This document shows, in pieces, positions 24,398-37,467 of a DNA stretch of 64,000 nucleotides. The position numbers and the translations under genes are program-made. The stretch comes from Quillaja saponaria. Taxonomy: Eukaryota > Streptophyta > Magnoliopsida > Fabales > Quillajaceae. The stretch is taken from the NCBI GenBank assembly GCA_029379385.1, contig CM055612.1, positions 9,982,001-10,046,000 of the forward strand, read 5' to 3'. Every line of letters starts with the position of its first letter. The stretch's first letter is position 1. The notes beneath the pieces were generated by a model, which worked only from the letters and a program-made list of their open reading frames with translations, ran no database searches and was not told the origin of the DNA.

Positions 24398-27300
24398 GTT
24401 GTGCATGCCAGAGCTTGCAAGGTCCTATGGTGGTGGGGTTTTGAGACGAAGCAACGTGGAGTGTTGCGGCGAAGTTGTTTCTAAGAGTATGCAAAGTGAA
24501 AAGGAAGAGCTCACAAGTTTACCAAAATTTCACACAAGGCATAAACGAAGGACGAAATTTTCAGTCAAGCAAAGAATGAGAGAAATTTCTAGAGCTAAGG
24601 AGCAAAGACGGTGGAGGCCAAAAGTGAAGAAGCAATCTCGGCCAAGCAAAATAAAACAGGAAAGAACAAAATAAAATAAAAATATTAGGTCAAAGAGTCA
24701 AAAAAATTAATTATATGGTTTATATTAAATCTATTATATATATACACGTGTGTTTTATAATTTATTCTTTCTTTTACACATTTGACACAGCTCAATAAAA
24801 TTTATATACGTAAATTTTAACTTCTCTTTCTGTTTTTTTACGTTCAATAATGATATAGTAAAAAATTAATTTTCTAATCACATATATATATATACATATA
24901 ATAAATGAAAAATCGGGTTATAAAATTTTCTATTTCAAACAATAGCAAAGGAAGTTATCAGGGGTGCTCATAGTTCAATTATGAAAATTTTTCTAACCAA
25001 ACTAATTTGATATGTTTGAAATTTAATGTGACCAACTTTTAGTTTTTATTAGAGATAACCAAACAAAACTCAGTTAGAGTCAGTTTAGTATGGTTTTTAT
25101 TTCGGTTTCTTGTATCTCATATTAGAATTATTTGATTTTAAAACATAATTGATAATATATTTTTTTTTCATAGAAAGGTATGTTTTTAAACCCCCGAATG
25201 TCAATTTTTATTTTTATTTTTATTTTTATGGTCTTTCTCGTATTTTAAAAACTTAAAAACAAACTTTCAACTTCAACTAATTACTACATAGTTAAAGAAC
25301 AAATAAATAAAAAAAATCAAAAGATAATAAATAATCTATACTTATTTAACAATAAATTTGTAACCAAAATTCTATTTGGTTTCTATTAACTAATTAAAAA
25401 CAAGAAGGTAACACAATATTATTCGGTTTTGAAAAGAAAAAAAATATTAAAATAAAACTAGACAATTTTTTTTTCCAAGAGTAACCGAAAAAATTCGCGT
25501 ATGTATCATTATTTTTCTTTTCTCTAATTAAAAGATAGAATTGTGTGAATGACAAAAAAGAGAGATATAAAGTAGAAATTTGTAATGTAGCTGGATTGAT
25601 GAAAAGTAAAGTATAAAATATATGCTATTAGTATATTACCCTTAATATCTATTATTTCACTCTCGTCATACTCATTTTTTGTTTTTAAATTAGCAATCTG
25701 CTTGTTCTGTATATATTTTATCTTAATTTTATTAATTTAATTTACTAAAAAATATTTATATATTACATGGGTGAGTGAGAGTAGGAGAGTGAGAGGGTGT
25801 GAGAGAGTAAGAGAGTCGGAGGGTAGGAGAGAGTAAGAGAGTCGGAGGGTAGGAGAGAGTAAGAGAGTAGGAATGTTGAGAAATTATTATTTAGTAGTTA
25901 TTAAGTAATTGGATGGAGTTATTAATTGAATTTATTTTCTAAATAATTTGAATATTTAAATATATGTATATTATATATTAAGAAATTACAATAGTGTTCT
26001 GACTTTTATAATAGTATATAAGTATAGATTAAAAAGAAATCACCAACAAATGAATCTTATTAATAGTATAGGTGTAGATCTAATTGTTCTTTTATTTTTC
26101 TTTTCTTTGCACTTCCTTTCCTTTGAATTTCTCCTTCCTTTAATTTGTTACTAAACACTGATGAGATCATTGTTTAATTGACTATGACAGAGTTGTTGGA
26201 ATTTCTTGATCTAGGTCTGCTGCATATGTTTATTCAAATGAACTATTTCTAGTCAATATATTATCAGATAAAAAATTTGTTAGTGTTTAATTAATCAAAA
26301 ATTGTTTCATTCAAGTTTTTACAAAACCCAGTACGAAAAAATAAAAAACTTTGAAACCCTGCATGATTGTTTTCATATTCACTTCTCATCTATGAACTAT
26401 ACAAAACCACACGCAGTCGTACTAAAGTAACTTCACAAGTGAAAAAGTTGTACAATTTAACATCATTACAAAAGTTTTAATCTTGATAAATGATATTATA
26501 CACACAATTTTCTCATCTCATAAGAAATTGAGTGAAAAAAAAAATTACCCGTATCACCCAAAAAAAAAAAAAATCTTCAAAGCCCATGACACAAATTTAT
26601 ATAATATATATACATTTAAAAAAGAAGAAGAATCTAACCAAAAAGAAAAAAAAGAAAAAAAGAAGAGATAATGTCTTTTAAATAATATTATTCTTGTACA
26701 CTCTTAAATCTTTATTTCAAATACCCACTCCTACTTGCTCACAACTCTGTCAATCTTACAATGCTATGTCTTTGATTTCAACTTCCATTCTAAGAAAACC
26801 TCCAATTAAACTTCAGTTTGCAGACACATTCAACATTCCCTTTAAGCTACTAGCAGAGGGTAGTTGGCAGAAAGATCAATACAAATCCATTTTGCTATAA
26901 GAAATTCAGTGAACGAAGAGTGTTTTAATGATCGATGCCCTTTACCAAAAAAAAAATCATCGCCTTATATAAACTACAAGGTACAAGAGGAGAATCTTCA
27001 AAAACTTAAAAATATAAGATTTCTTATATGACCAAAAGTAGAGATAAAATTTCTATCTACAAACATACAATTGAGATAAGATTTATTTTCATATGTATCT
27101 TTATTACAATAGTACAATTATGTCATGATTCTATCATATTTTCAATGTTGTGTTATGTGACAAAATCATTCTTAATTACTTATTCTATATAATCATGGTA
27201 ATTGATTAAATATAACTAAGAATAACCAAAATGGAAACTTCACATAGAAGGAAGAGGCACTAGAGTACAATTAATTATGTTGCATCAACTAAACATGGGA

Positions 27301-27746
27301 TGCATACATCAATTCACATCCTTTAAAAACCCTACAACATAACAACTAAAAATTTCACAAATTGATACTATATTTTATGATTTTAATTGAATTAATTAAA
27401 ATTTTAGAAGATGAAAGACATTAATGAAGGAGAGATTTGTACAACATTTAAGGGAAAAAAAAAGAAAGAAAACTCACCGAGATAATTGCAATCAACTATA
27501 AAGAAGGGGAAAAAAAACACTAAGGATGAAGGAGACTCGATTTGCTATTGTGGCAGCAAGCAAGAGGACATCAGGAGCACAGTGGAGCAAAATGATGAAT
27601 GAACAAGAAGGCCTCAGTTGTTAACCATGGATGAGTTTTTGCTGCTAGAAGCGATCGGTTAAAGAGTATGAAGTGAGAGTTAGGTGGGCAGTATCAAGTT
27701 TTGAGAATAGAAGTGGGGCACTATAGTATGAAGGGTGCGCAATTTA
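24398..27746. other. AT-rich intergenic DNA
   Basis: Nothing recognisable as a gene. A 91-codon open frame (24399-24674) encodes a very basic Lys/Arg-rich peptide with no family signature and sits next to a MITE edge, so it is not called. The minisatellite at 25771-25872 is listed separately. Confidence 0.5.
25771..25872. repeat. Purine-rich minisatellite, 26-bp unit
   Basis: Two perfect tandem copies of a 26-bp unit (25801-25826, 25827-25852; begins GAGAGAGTAAGAGAGTCGG) and a partial third, preceded by looser GTGAGAG-type repeats. One strand is almost all purines with periodic T, so triplex (H-DNA) formation is possible. No function evident. Confidence 0.85.
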
Positions 27747-28355
27747 GGCTTGGTTTGATAATGTTTTTTGGGATAGTGATTATGCTTATGAATAGCATAG
27801 GTTAATTTTTTTATGTTTGGAAAAAAAAAACTTGAGGTTTCTGATTTGGATTTTTAAAAAGTCAAAAGTGCTTTTGAAAGCACCTTAGACTTGTTTGGTA
27901 ATACTGTTTTTGAGATGTGTTGTGTTTCCTAGCTCTCTTAAAGCTACTTTAAAAAGTCACATCAGTAATATTTAGTAAAATAATCTAAAAGTTGTTCTCA
28001 ATAAATAGAAGTTACAAAATTAATCTTTGGTAAATTCATTGTGAAGCTATTCAAAAATTTAAATTGACTTTAATAAATATTGATAATTAAAAGAGATATA
28101 ATTAACCTACTGCATTAACTAATCAAATAAAAAATACATAATTATATTAAAAGTTAAGTTCATATTAGTTTTTTTAACTTTTTGAAAGCATAAATCAGAT
28201 TTAAAATAAGAAATTCCTTGAGGTGTTTTTAAAATCACCCTAACTTGTAAAAGTCTAGAGCAGAAACACTTTAATTTTAGTAACTAAACATTAAAAAAGT
28301 TGACTTAGACTCTTTATAAATATAAACACCCTCCCAAGTATTACCAAACCAAGCC
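27747..28355. mobile_element. Tourist-like MITE (~609 bp)
   Basis: Terminal inverted repeats GGCTTGGTTTGATAAT (27747-27762) and ATTACCAAACCAAGCC (28340-28355) differ at one base. Flanks are TTA on the left and TTG on the right, compatible with a mutated 3-bp PIF-type duplication. No coding sequence inside. A second TTGTTTGGTAATACTG copy near 27,893 suggests an internal repeat or nested relative. Confidence 0.7.
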
Positions 28356-30059
28356 TTGAAAGCTAGTCTATGTTCTTAAAATCTTAGAACTCTAATATGA
28401 TCTTAATTATTAATTAAAATCTATATTTATTTTTTATTAATTAATACATGAGATTAATTATTTTTCTTTTAATTATCAATGTCTATTATAGTCAATTAAA
28501 AATTGTAGAATAGTATTATAATAAATTTATCAAATACTAATTTTATGAGTTTTGACTTATTAAAATAACTTTTATATTATTTTATCAAATACTATTAACT
28601 TTTAAAAATTTTCTACCGTTGCTATATAATTATGCACTCATGAGAATAAATAGCCAAAAATTTTCTACCAAATTTTATAAAAACAAAAATAAACATTTTA
28701 TACAGGCCGCGTTTTCTCCTAATTTTATTTATTTATTATCAGGTCCAAACTGTACAAAATGAAACAAAACCCTAGCCATTTGCCATGGTCCGGCATGTTA
28801 TTACTAGCCACTGGCTTTAGCCGAAGACCCTTCTTCAGTTCTTTGGTGCTTCGCTCGGCTAGTTTTCGCACAGGGAGGAGCTCCTGCCCTAGCTCGACAT
28901 CTCCTGCTACGGCTGGCAAGGGACCCAAGTCAATTGGTTCATCTAGCTCAGCTTTATAGTGATCTGAGATTTTTGGTATGGTGTTCAGCGAATCATCTCT
29001 ATGTATATAATCGTGTAATTAAATGTCTAGTTGGGATTGCAGACAATGAAAAATTCGTTTAGAGTTTTCATAGGTGGGTTATGTGTTGGATTTGAATATT
29101 TGAGGAGCTTAGAGTGTAGAAAGTTTTCTTTTTTTCATTTGGGTTATGTGTGCTCGATATTGGGTTTTGTAAGCACAGCGTGACTTGAAAGTACATTAAC
29201 TTGTCTATAAGAATCAATATCCCTGTTTCTTCCACAGCTTTATCACATCTGCTTCCCTTGAATTGGAGGAAGGGCCAAATGCCAATGCCAACGAATTGAG
29301 GAAGGAATATCATTTAGGAATTAGGATAATGTTATTTTATGAATAATATGTGTATACTAATACATATTTTGAGAAATATTTAGTTAGTGGAGGCTTAAGA
29401 AATGAAGTCTTGACAATTTCCCTGGATATGAAGTTGTTGCATTAATTAATAAATGTAATTAAACTGGGGGATGTAATAGAACTAGGGGGCGTGTTACTTT
29501 TTTCCAGGGTTGAATTAAAATGCTGTAAACTAGGGGAGTAAGGAAACTGCATAAGTATATGTCAATCTTACCTATCTCATGACACCACTGCTTTATTTAT
29601 GATAGATGACAAGCGCTTGGACAAATATGAGCTTTGCAATCATACATAGAGATATAGAGAGAGAATGGGAGAATCTTGGTTATTTTAAAAGAAAAAAAAA
29701 ATTAAAATTGGAGAATCTTGCTCTGCTCACTCTCAGAAGATCTATGCATCTGCTAATATTTTGGAAAGGATGAGGAGAGCAAATTTTAATTCAATATTGT
29801 TCTAGCTCTGGAGCATCTTGGAGCAAATGAGCAATGGAGCTTGTGGAGCATGGCTCACCTCGAGGATTGCTCTCTTGGTTTGCTTCATTATTTTGTCTTC
29901 CTTAATTTTGTTGTAATCAACAGAGTAATGTTGATGATAATTCGATATTAAAGTATATACTTTGACTACAGAAAGCTAGAGTTTGTTTCTTTATTTATGA
30001 AATTCCAATTTTTGGTTTTCAGGAAAACTGTATTGCTTTAGTATCTTCTGGTGTCAAAT
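28356..30059. other. Region upstream of the SR-factor pseudogene
   Basis: Probably contains the former promoter and non-coding first exon of the SR gene. AAAACCCTAG at 28766-28775 is a telo-box-like motif as found upstream of plant growth and translation genes. TTTTCAG just before 30,023 could be a 5' UTR splice acceptor. Open frames on opposite strands at 28759-28959 and 28725-28928 shadow each other and match no family I recognise. Confidence 0.4.
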
Positions 30060-32974
30060 ATGAGTGGTCGCTTTTCTCGAACCATTTATGTCGGCAACCT
30101 GCCCTCAGATATAAGAGAATCTGAAATTGAAGATCTGTTCTACAAGGTTTGATCAGCATCTTTTTCTGTACAATATATTCATTGATATCCTGTAAGTTCT
30201 ACGTCTTAAAGTAGCTTCTTGGTTTGTTATTCCCTTGCAGTATGGCCGTATATTGGACATTGAATTGAAGATTCCACCCCGCCCACCATGTTATTCTTTT
30301 GTGGAGGTACACCTTTTGTCTTGCTTTTAGCTTGTACTCAATTAGAGACAATTACTATTTTTTCTCATTATTGAATCATTTTTTGGGTTAGTTTGACAAT
30401 GCTTGAGATGCAGAAGATGCAATTCGGGGACGTGATGGCTATAACTTTGATGGCTGTCGTTTGAGGGTAACAATTCTTATACTAATAATCTTGTACCTTT
30501 CATTCATTTTCCTTGATGTATATCTCAAGTTCCTTTTGTAGGTTGAGCTTGCCCATGGTGGTAGAGGGCCATCATCAAGCGATCGTCGTGGCAGCTACAG
30601 TGGCGGAGGTGGTTCGGGCCGTTTTGGTATCTCACGCCATTCTGAATATCGAGGTGCACCAATATCCATAGCTTCTTAGCTAGAAAATTATGATGACATG
30701 CTATGTGATTTTGTCTAGGCGTCTGATATCTGTTTTGACATGTGTCTTGGTATAATTTTTAAGGCATTTTTTTAATAATAAAAAACAATAGGAAAATAAG
30801 TTGTTTTGATAGTTATATTCTTCATGAACTTTAATTAAAAAAATACTCTGGGAAAAGAGTGTTTTCTAATATCTTGCTTGGTTTCTGGATTTGTTTTGGG
30901 TATTTCTTCGGTAGTCTATTGTGGCTGTTTTCTGTTTTCAAATTATTTGTGTGAGTGTGTCATGATACTGGCACAAATTTTCCTCCATGACTGCCTTAAA
31001 ATGAGTTTTATACTTTTATATATGATGTATTCCGTTTTCCTATGCAGTGATTGTTCGCGGGCTCCCATCTTCTGCATCCTGGCAAGATTTGAAGGTGTGT
31101 GAATTTTAATGCTAAAAATAAAATACCACTTCTTTGTGTGAAGCAGTGAAGTTTAATTAGCAATGTGACTAACTACTGTTTTCAGGATCATATGCGGAAA
31201 GCTGGTGATGTTTGTTTTGCTGAAGTTTCCCGTGATAGTGAAGGTATGCCTCCTATTTGATTTGTGTCAAAATCCTTCTAACATTGTCAATCAGTGTTAT
31301 TTTGAAACATAATTTATCTTTTACCTTGGAAGTCCGCACTGCATGGTATTGGTTATCTGGAAAAGAAAACGGGAAAATTATCATCTTAAATCTCTTTATT
31401 GAAAAATTAAAATTTATCAATGAACAGATGGGAAAAAGTGTACACAGAGGAGGATAGCTAATCCACCTACTGAGAACCTCTCCCCTTGCAAGAAATTATT
31501 CATATTGATCTTTTTTAGCACACCAAAATAATGCTTTCAAGCACTGTTTAGTTCCTTTCCATCTAAAGATACCACACTATGAGGCAATATCTCTTAGATA
31601 ATAGATCTATTACCATGTTCCGGAATATCAATTGTCTAACCATGGAAAATCAGTCCAATAAGCTGAACAAGGAAGGGTAGCATTCATAATATATTGGTGA
31701 ATAAAGGATATTAAGGGGGTGATCACTTGCTTCCCTTGAACACAACCCACCAACAGATGATAATAACAAGTGCATTTGCACAGTTGAAGTGTTTCTAAGG
31801 ATATTTTATCTTCCCCTTGCTAGAGTCTGACAAGTTCTTTTTATCTTTGAAATTGTGATACTTTGCAGCCTTGTTTGTTCCTCAACCAAACTGCATTTCT
31901 AAAGCCAAATAAAGCAACTGAAAATTCTCTTTCATTGATTGGACCTCTCAAAACCATGAAACTGTGAAAGAACATTTCAATGGCTCTATCCACATGAGGG
32001 ATAAAATTTTCCACTAAAGAATTGCTAGTAATTATTAACAAGAAGGATCTGGAAACAAAATTCTTAAGATGAGACTTGCACGCCACATTTCCAGCTAGAA
32101 ATGAGTCTTTCTCCCACCCGCAGATCAGCTTTTTTCATCTGCTTTGCGATGGCTCAGTCCCTTATTTGGGGGCAGGATGCTAATGAGTTTTCTGCATGTC
32201 GTAGAATCTCATTGGTGCATAAAGAGAAGTGTGGAATTTCAGGTATATGGCTAATATTAAAATTGCTGATAGATATATCTGAGATGAAACCTTTGGTGGT
32301 GTGAAGTTATATTAGAAGGTTATTCTGGGACTTTAACTTTTTTTTTTTTTTTTCTCTTTAAATGTTAGGATTAAGAGTCATAGATTCTCTATCTTTGATT
32401 TGATGGATGCAGTTAACTTCTAATATAGTATAGTCTGTGCATCTTTCTCTTGATTTTTCTGTTTTAAGTAGGTAAGATATTCACGACTTTCATTTGCACT
32501 GTTTATTTAGGGACTTTTGGCACTGTTGACTACACTAATTATGACGACATGAAATACGCTGTAAGTTATTGAGGAAATCTATTTTATTGTGTTGGATATA
32601 CCCTAATTTTTTCTTTTCTCTGCAACTTGATATCTGACCTATCTTCTATTTTCTAGGTTCGGAAACTTGATGATACTGAGTTTAGAAATCCTTGGGCAAG
32701 AGCTTATATCCGGGTAAAGTTCTAGATTTTTTTTTTTTTTTTAGTTCTATATTGTTGACACATGCTCAACCCTTCTAATGTTTGGAGTTTGATCTCTTAG
32801 TGACTGCATCTTGTTACCAAGTTTTTGAAAATGTGTTTTGCTCCAGGCTCTAACCTAATGATGGTCGAGTTAAAGGCTTACTCAGTAACCTTGCCTGGTT
32901 TTGTGCAGGTGAGGAAGTATGAGGGTTTTTGTGAAACTTTTCGTCTCACAAGTTTGTTGAGACTCGGGGTTTAA
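30060..32974 (+). pseudogene. SR34-like: SR34/SF2-ASF type splicing factor copy, interrupted and lacking the RS domain
   Basis: Unprocessed copy of a plant SR splicing factor. Exons: 30060-30146, 30241-30306, 30392-30466, 30542-30653, 31048-31094, 31186-31243, 32511-32560, 32657-32713 and 32909-32974. RRM1 begins [20 protein letters not shown] and continues YGRILDIELK and PPCYSFVE; RRM2 has the pseudo-RRM hallmark SWQDLKDHMRKAGDVCF and ends PWARAYIR. Two lesions: codon 56 (30404-30406) is TGA where relatives have CGA (Arg) in FDNARDAED, and the last exon reads VRKYEGFCETF and stops after 22 codons instead of entering the Ser/Arg-rich tail. Splice sites are intact, so this is a duplicated gene, not a retrocopy. 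The expected product would be ~55 residues. Annotation as a working gene would need editing or readthrough. Confidence 0.88.
31244..32510. other. Long intron of the SR-factor pseudogene, probably enlarged by insertion
   Basis: 1.27 kb between exons that in relatives are usually separated by a short intron. From ~31,440 to ~32,300 the sequence is less AT-rich and contains open frames on both strands, as if foreign DNA had landed. I recognise no transposase or terminal repeats and cannot name it. Confidence 0.4.
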
Positions 32975-35900
32975 ATCTGTTTTTCATGATGTAAATTTTA
33001 CACGAGAATATACATCTTGTTAGTTCCAACATTTTGTTTGTGGGACTCGTACATGCAACAAAGTTAATCTGCAAAATTATAAGAAAATGCCAAGACAGTA
33101 GCCAAAAAGAAAATGTCAAGACACTAGGAACATATGAACATGATTTCTAGGATTTTGGAATCTCATCCCAAATTTATAATTGCTAATATAGTCATGTAAC
33201 TTCATTTCAGGCACGTTCAGGCAGTGCTTGATTCACCTGCATCTGTTTTGAAGACTTCTGGAGAAATACTTTGGGTGTATCTGCTAAGAGTTTTGCTTGA
33301 TATCTAATCACTTGTTGGTTGAAGTTGTTAAATGAAAATTTATGTTGGCAAAAACTGTAATATTGGTAATTCCAGTTTGTACTAGACATGTCAGATTTGG
33401 CCTTTTTTGTGTACCATTTGTTTCATGCCAACTATGCAGGAGTTCCATGATCCTTAGTTTCCTTCAATTAAGATTGTATAACTTGTTTCACATTCCAATT
33501 CCTTTAAAATGTATTGTTGTGCAGCTGTGTCGGGGTTTGTGATCAAGAAGTTTAATACTGGTTTTGTTTTAATTGAGCTCTAACAACCTTTATTATAATG
33601 TAGACACACATACACATACATATGATAAATAGCCTTGCTCTGAAAAGAAGATTCATTGTTGGATCTATCGTATATTTTAGAGATTGTAGTTTGAAAAATG
33701 AAGAAAACGATTTAAAGTTGGCATGTGTTCATTTGTCCTCATAATGAACTTCAGCAAGTGCTGAATAGGGCAGTACCTCCGATTGAATATTATTTTTGAT
33801 AGTTGCAGGACGTTTTCATATTAATTAGTAACTACAAGAGTAATTTCAATTCTCACACTGGGAACCATAACCCGAAACTTCTGTATTTCTGGGGACGCGA
33901 TATATTGTTATATATGGGAGCCAAAAGTGACCTTCGATATTCGATAAGATTACGTGTAAAATTCCTGACCTTTCGCTGTTATTGGCTGGGCACGAATATA
34001 TCAGAAGTGTTAAATTTTGTATTTGTTTTCAAATCGTTAAGGTGTCTTTTCTCTTAGTCCAGTTACAAGGAACAGGTCCAAAAACTCTCCTTTGTTCTTT
34101 AAGCTAGACATATTAGTTCAATCATAAATTAAAATGGGCTTATTTTCACATCCAAAATACTTAAACTACAATTTTTTAAAGGGTCTTACAAAATTTATTA
34201 TAGTATTGGTATTATATCTAAAATACAATTCTAAAAATTCATTAAATTAACGTCTCTTTCTATAATTAATACTTATTATTAAAATGACTTGAATAACTTT
34301 TTATAAAAATATTATATTTTATAAAATTTTATCGTCTTATCTATTTGTTTTGTTTTCTTTCATTACTTAAATTATTTAAAAGAAAATATAATTTCAAGGA
34401 AAGTGAAGCTCAGTTTTTTTTTTTTTTTTAACACGCCCACTTTATTTATACTACTTCCATCATTTTTTTAGCACTAATTTTTCTTCTTTTTTTGTACAGA
34501 TGGACATCCCTAACCCTATCCCTATTGCAACTAAAAAATAAAAGGCTATTTAAGTCATTTTGACAATGAGCATTAATTATAGCAAGATATAATGATAATA
34601 TAATTTAATGACCTTTTGAGAATTGTATTTTAGGTATGATACCAATACAATAATAAATTCTAGGCATTGAGGACACTAGTTAGCAAACTCTATTTTTTAA
34701 TTATAAAATATAGTGAATAGGCTAAACTATTATCAATTAATAGTATTTTAAAAATAAATTAGTGTAATAAATTAATTATCTTAAACTAAAAGTAATAAAT
34801 TTAATTAATACATTATCTTTCTAAACCCACCTTTACACATTGTTTGGTTACCTACATGTCATTTTTTATTTATTTTTTATAAATCGGCAAACAAATTTAT
34901 TTCTCTTTTTAATTTTGAAAGAGTTTAAACTTCAAAATTGTGTGCTCATGCAAATAATAAAAGAGATTACATGATTCAGGTTTGACCACAACTTGCAAAA
35001 TAAAAAAAATAATTAATAATTGAAATTTTTATTTTAACATTCTATTATTTTACTTAAGGTGATAACCAAATAATAAAACTAAAAGAGTTATTAAATTTTA
35101 TATCAGTAACCGTAAGAGAAAGAGATATAAAGTTAAGACTCATTGAGAATATATACGAGGAGTTGCATAATGAAAAAGAATCTAACTCATAAAAGATAAT
35201 GAGAAAGAATTTAATTGATGAAAGATAAACAAGAGAGAAAGAGTTTGACAAAAAATAAATAAAAATGAGAAAGAATAAGAAGATAATGTGTGCACTAAGC
35301 TCCTAGAGGAGTGTGATGGAAATGAATGAAGGGTTGATGCATCATCTTTTCACACTATGTATATCAAAATGAATGAGAAAGAGAAATAAAATAGACCACA
35401 AATAGGTGATATTTGTGACGATTTTGGTGGAAGGATTATACGAAACACTCGTCCATCATTCTTCACTGCGCCAAAAGCAAGTCATATTACACCCTCCCCC
35501 AGAAGCTTGCACAGCTGACTTTATTAAGTAACAAAACCTACAAGTAAATTATCAGGAACAAAAAATCTCTAATACCTCCTAAATTGCCCCAACATCCACA
35601 AAACAGCCTCATAGTAGAGATGCGAAACCTTGCTAAGATGAGAGAATTACTTTCAAAATTTCTCAGACAAAAGCTACCCTAATTCTTGCTAGGATAAATT
35701 GTTCAATCCAAGAAGCCAGAAAAAAGTATGCTTATTCATTAGCGTTCTATTTAGTAGAATTTCTCCAATGGATTGTTTCTACAGAATAAACTGAAGCCTA
35801 CACAGGCGCAATCTTAAGATGCAGACACCACATTTGCCCCCACAGCTTCATGCAGTCGAGCAACAAATGCACAAGTCATCACGCTCAATTGAGCTATTCA

Positions 35901-36178
35901 AAAGCAATTAAAGCCATTATGGCCTAATCAGCTTACCTACTGAAACAATATTCTATAATTATCATTTGATCAAAGACAATTCCAGAAGCCAAGTAAGTTT
36001 CAATGCAATGGAATGGGTAACCAAAAAGCAGAATTTAAGATATAATTAATCTCTTCTGAAAATATGATAGTGATGCTTAATACAAACTTCTAAAAAATTT
36101 AAGACAATATCATTTGGATCAACACACATAACTCCTAGTTTGGTCAAGAGAAAAGACAACAAAAACTGATAAGAACAC
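32975..36178. other. Intergenic region between SR pseudogene and P1 gene
   Basis: The left part may include 3' UTR remnants of the SR copy; ~34,100-35,300 is very AT-rich; ~35,400-36,170 downstream of the P1 stop probably contains its 3' UTR. No further gene or transposon recognised. Confidence 0.45.
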
Positions 36179-37265
36179 CTAATCGAATAAGCTGAAACCC
36201 ATATCATCATCGCTTTCTTCTTTTGCTTCCTGCTGCAAACAAAAAGAAGGGATTGAAGGGTTACAACTAAGTAAGACACAAAAGTAGTACTATATCCACG
36301 TTTAACGAAATATATCAATACCAAGTTACTATTTGATAGATATACCAAAATCTAATATAAAAGAATTTATGTAGGAGAAATTATAAACAAAAGCCGCCAT
36401 TGACATCTTACAATGATGTAAGCTCTAGTTTAAATAACAAGTTTACTAGTTCCACCAAACTCTTATATTCAAGAATTTAAGTGTAAAAAACATCACAAAA
36501 TGTTGTATTAACTACCTTTTAGGAACAAGGGAAAGCCATGCAAAAAGATAAAGCAGGAAAGGTTTATAATAATTCATCAATCATAAAACGATTGAAAACT
36601 CTATTACCAATAACAAATTTTATAGGTGCATCAAGAGCTATCTTCTTTTCCAAAATTCAACAGTGTTCTAGAAATCATAAACAAAACACACATAATTGTA
36701 TTACATACTTATCATGGAAAAACAGGTACACAATATTGCATAACACTCGGTAGGGTTTTAAACTGTAGTATAACATAAACACTAAACAATCATTATAGTC
36801 TCTGAAAAAATGGGATCCAAACAAACTAATAAGGGGCATTCAAATTGTTACCTTCTTTTCCTCAGCAGCAGGTGCAGCAGCGGCAGCGGCGGGTGCACCA
36901 GCGCCAGGAGCAGCGGCGGCCACAGGAGCACCGCCACCAGCCTGCACCAGCATTCAAAATGAGATCCTCGAGGTTCCTCTTCTCCGCAAGCTTTGCAAAT
37001 AAGCTCGGCCAGTAAGATTCCACCGGGACATTTGCTGCTTTCAACAAAGTCGCAATCTTCTCCGACTATTTCAATAGAAATCAAAGGGTGTAAGAATTTG
37101 TGATCAAATTAATACCTTTAGCACCCAGATGGAAAAAAAAAAAAAAAATCTCTAAACCCAATAAGAAATTTGCATATAAATCAGATCTACTCTTACAGTG
37201 ATTGCGATTCCATCATCATGAAGAATCAAACTGGCTAAGGTGCAAGCAACCTCACTGGTAGACAT
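36179..37265 (-). CDS. RPP1: 60S acidic ribosomal protein P1, apparent frameshift
   Basis: P1 is a ribosomal stalk protein that, with P2 and P0, recruits elongation factors. Exons (complement): 37197-37265, 36852-37065, 36179-36232. Exon 1 gives [19 protein letters not shown], exon 2 [40 protein letters not shown], then an Ala/Gly hinge and EEKK; exon 3 gives the acidic tail [12 protein letters not shown], which family members use to contact elongation factors. The middle exon is 214 bases, one more than a multiple of three: an extra base at about 36939, between the N-terminal domain and hinge, moves the reading frame into WWRCSCGRR and a Cys/Arg tail that ends early. Without that base the whole P1 protein reads through. 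So this is either a recently inactivated copy or a sequence error; promoter and splice sites look intact. Confidence 0.88.
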
Positions 37266-37290
37266 AGTAGCAGAAAGAATCGATCACAAC

Positions 37291-37428
37291 CTGTAGATAC
37301 GAGGAACCAACAAAATTAGTCCAAATTTTCAATGCCATGGCACAAGAAACTCTCTTCTCGATCCAAATACACAATGAATCAGAAGAGAAGGTAAGTGGTA
37401 GAGACGGAGAGAGAGAGAGAGAGAATAC
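37291..37428 (-). other. RPP1: 5' UTR intron of the P1 gene
   Basis: On the minus strand CTTAG/GTATTC (donor at 37428) and ATCTACAG/GTTGTG (acceptor at 37291-37292) bracket a 138-base intron between a short non-coding exon and the exon with the ATG. Its first bases are a TC repeat (complement of the GA tract at 37408-37424). Leader introns are common in plant ribosomal-protein genes. Confidence 0.55.
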
Positions 37429-37467
37429 CTAAGAGAGGAGGCTCTAGTGCAGACTGCAGTAACGATG

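Noticed and set aside
24399..24674. 91-codon basic open frame
   Set aside because: Lys/Arg-rich composition follows from A/G-rich DNA, no family features, no splice or promoter context, and it touches a MITE boundary.
28725..28959. Overlapping open frames on both strands
   Set aside because: Mutually shadowing frames in a less AT-rich patch; neither resembles a known protein. Probably leader or promoter DNA of the SR copy.
31841..32304. Open frames on both strands in the SR intron
   Set aside because: No domain recognised; probably part of an unidentified insertion and not a gene.
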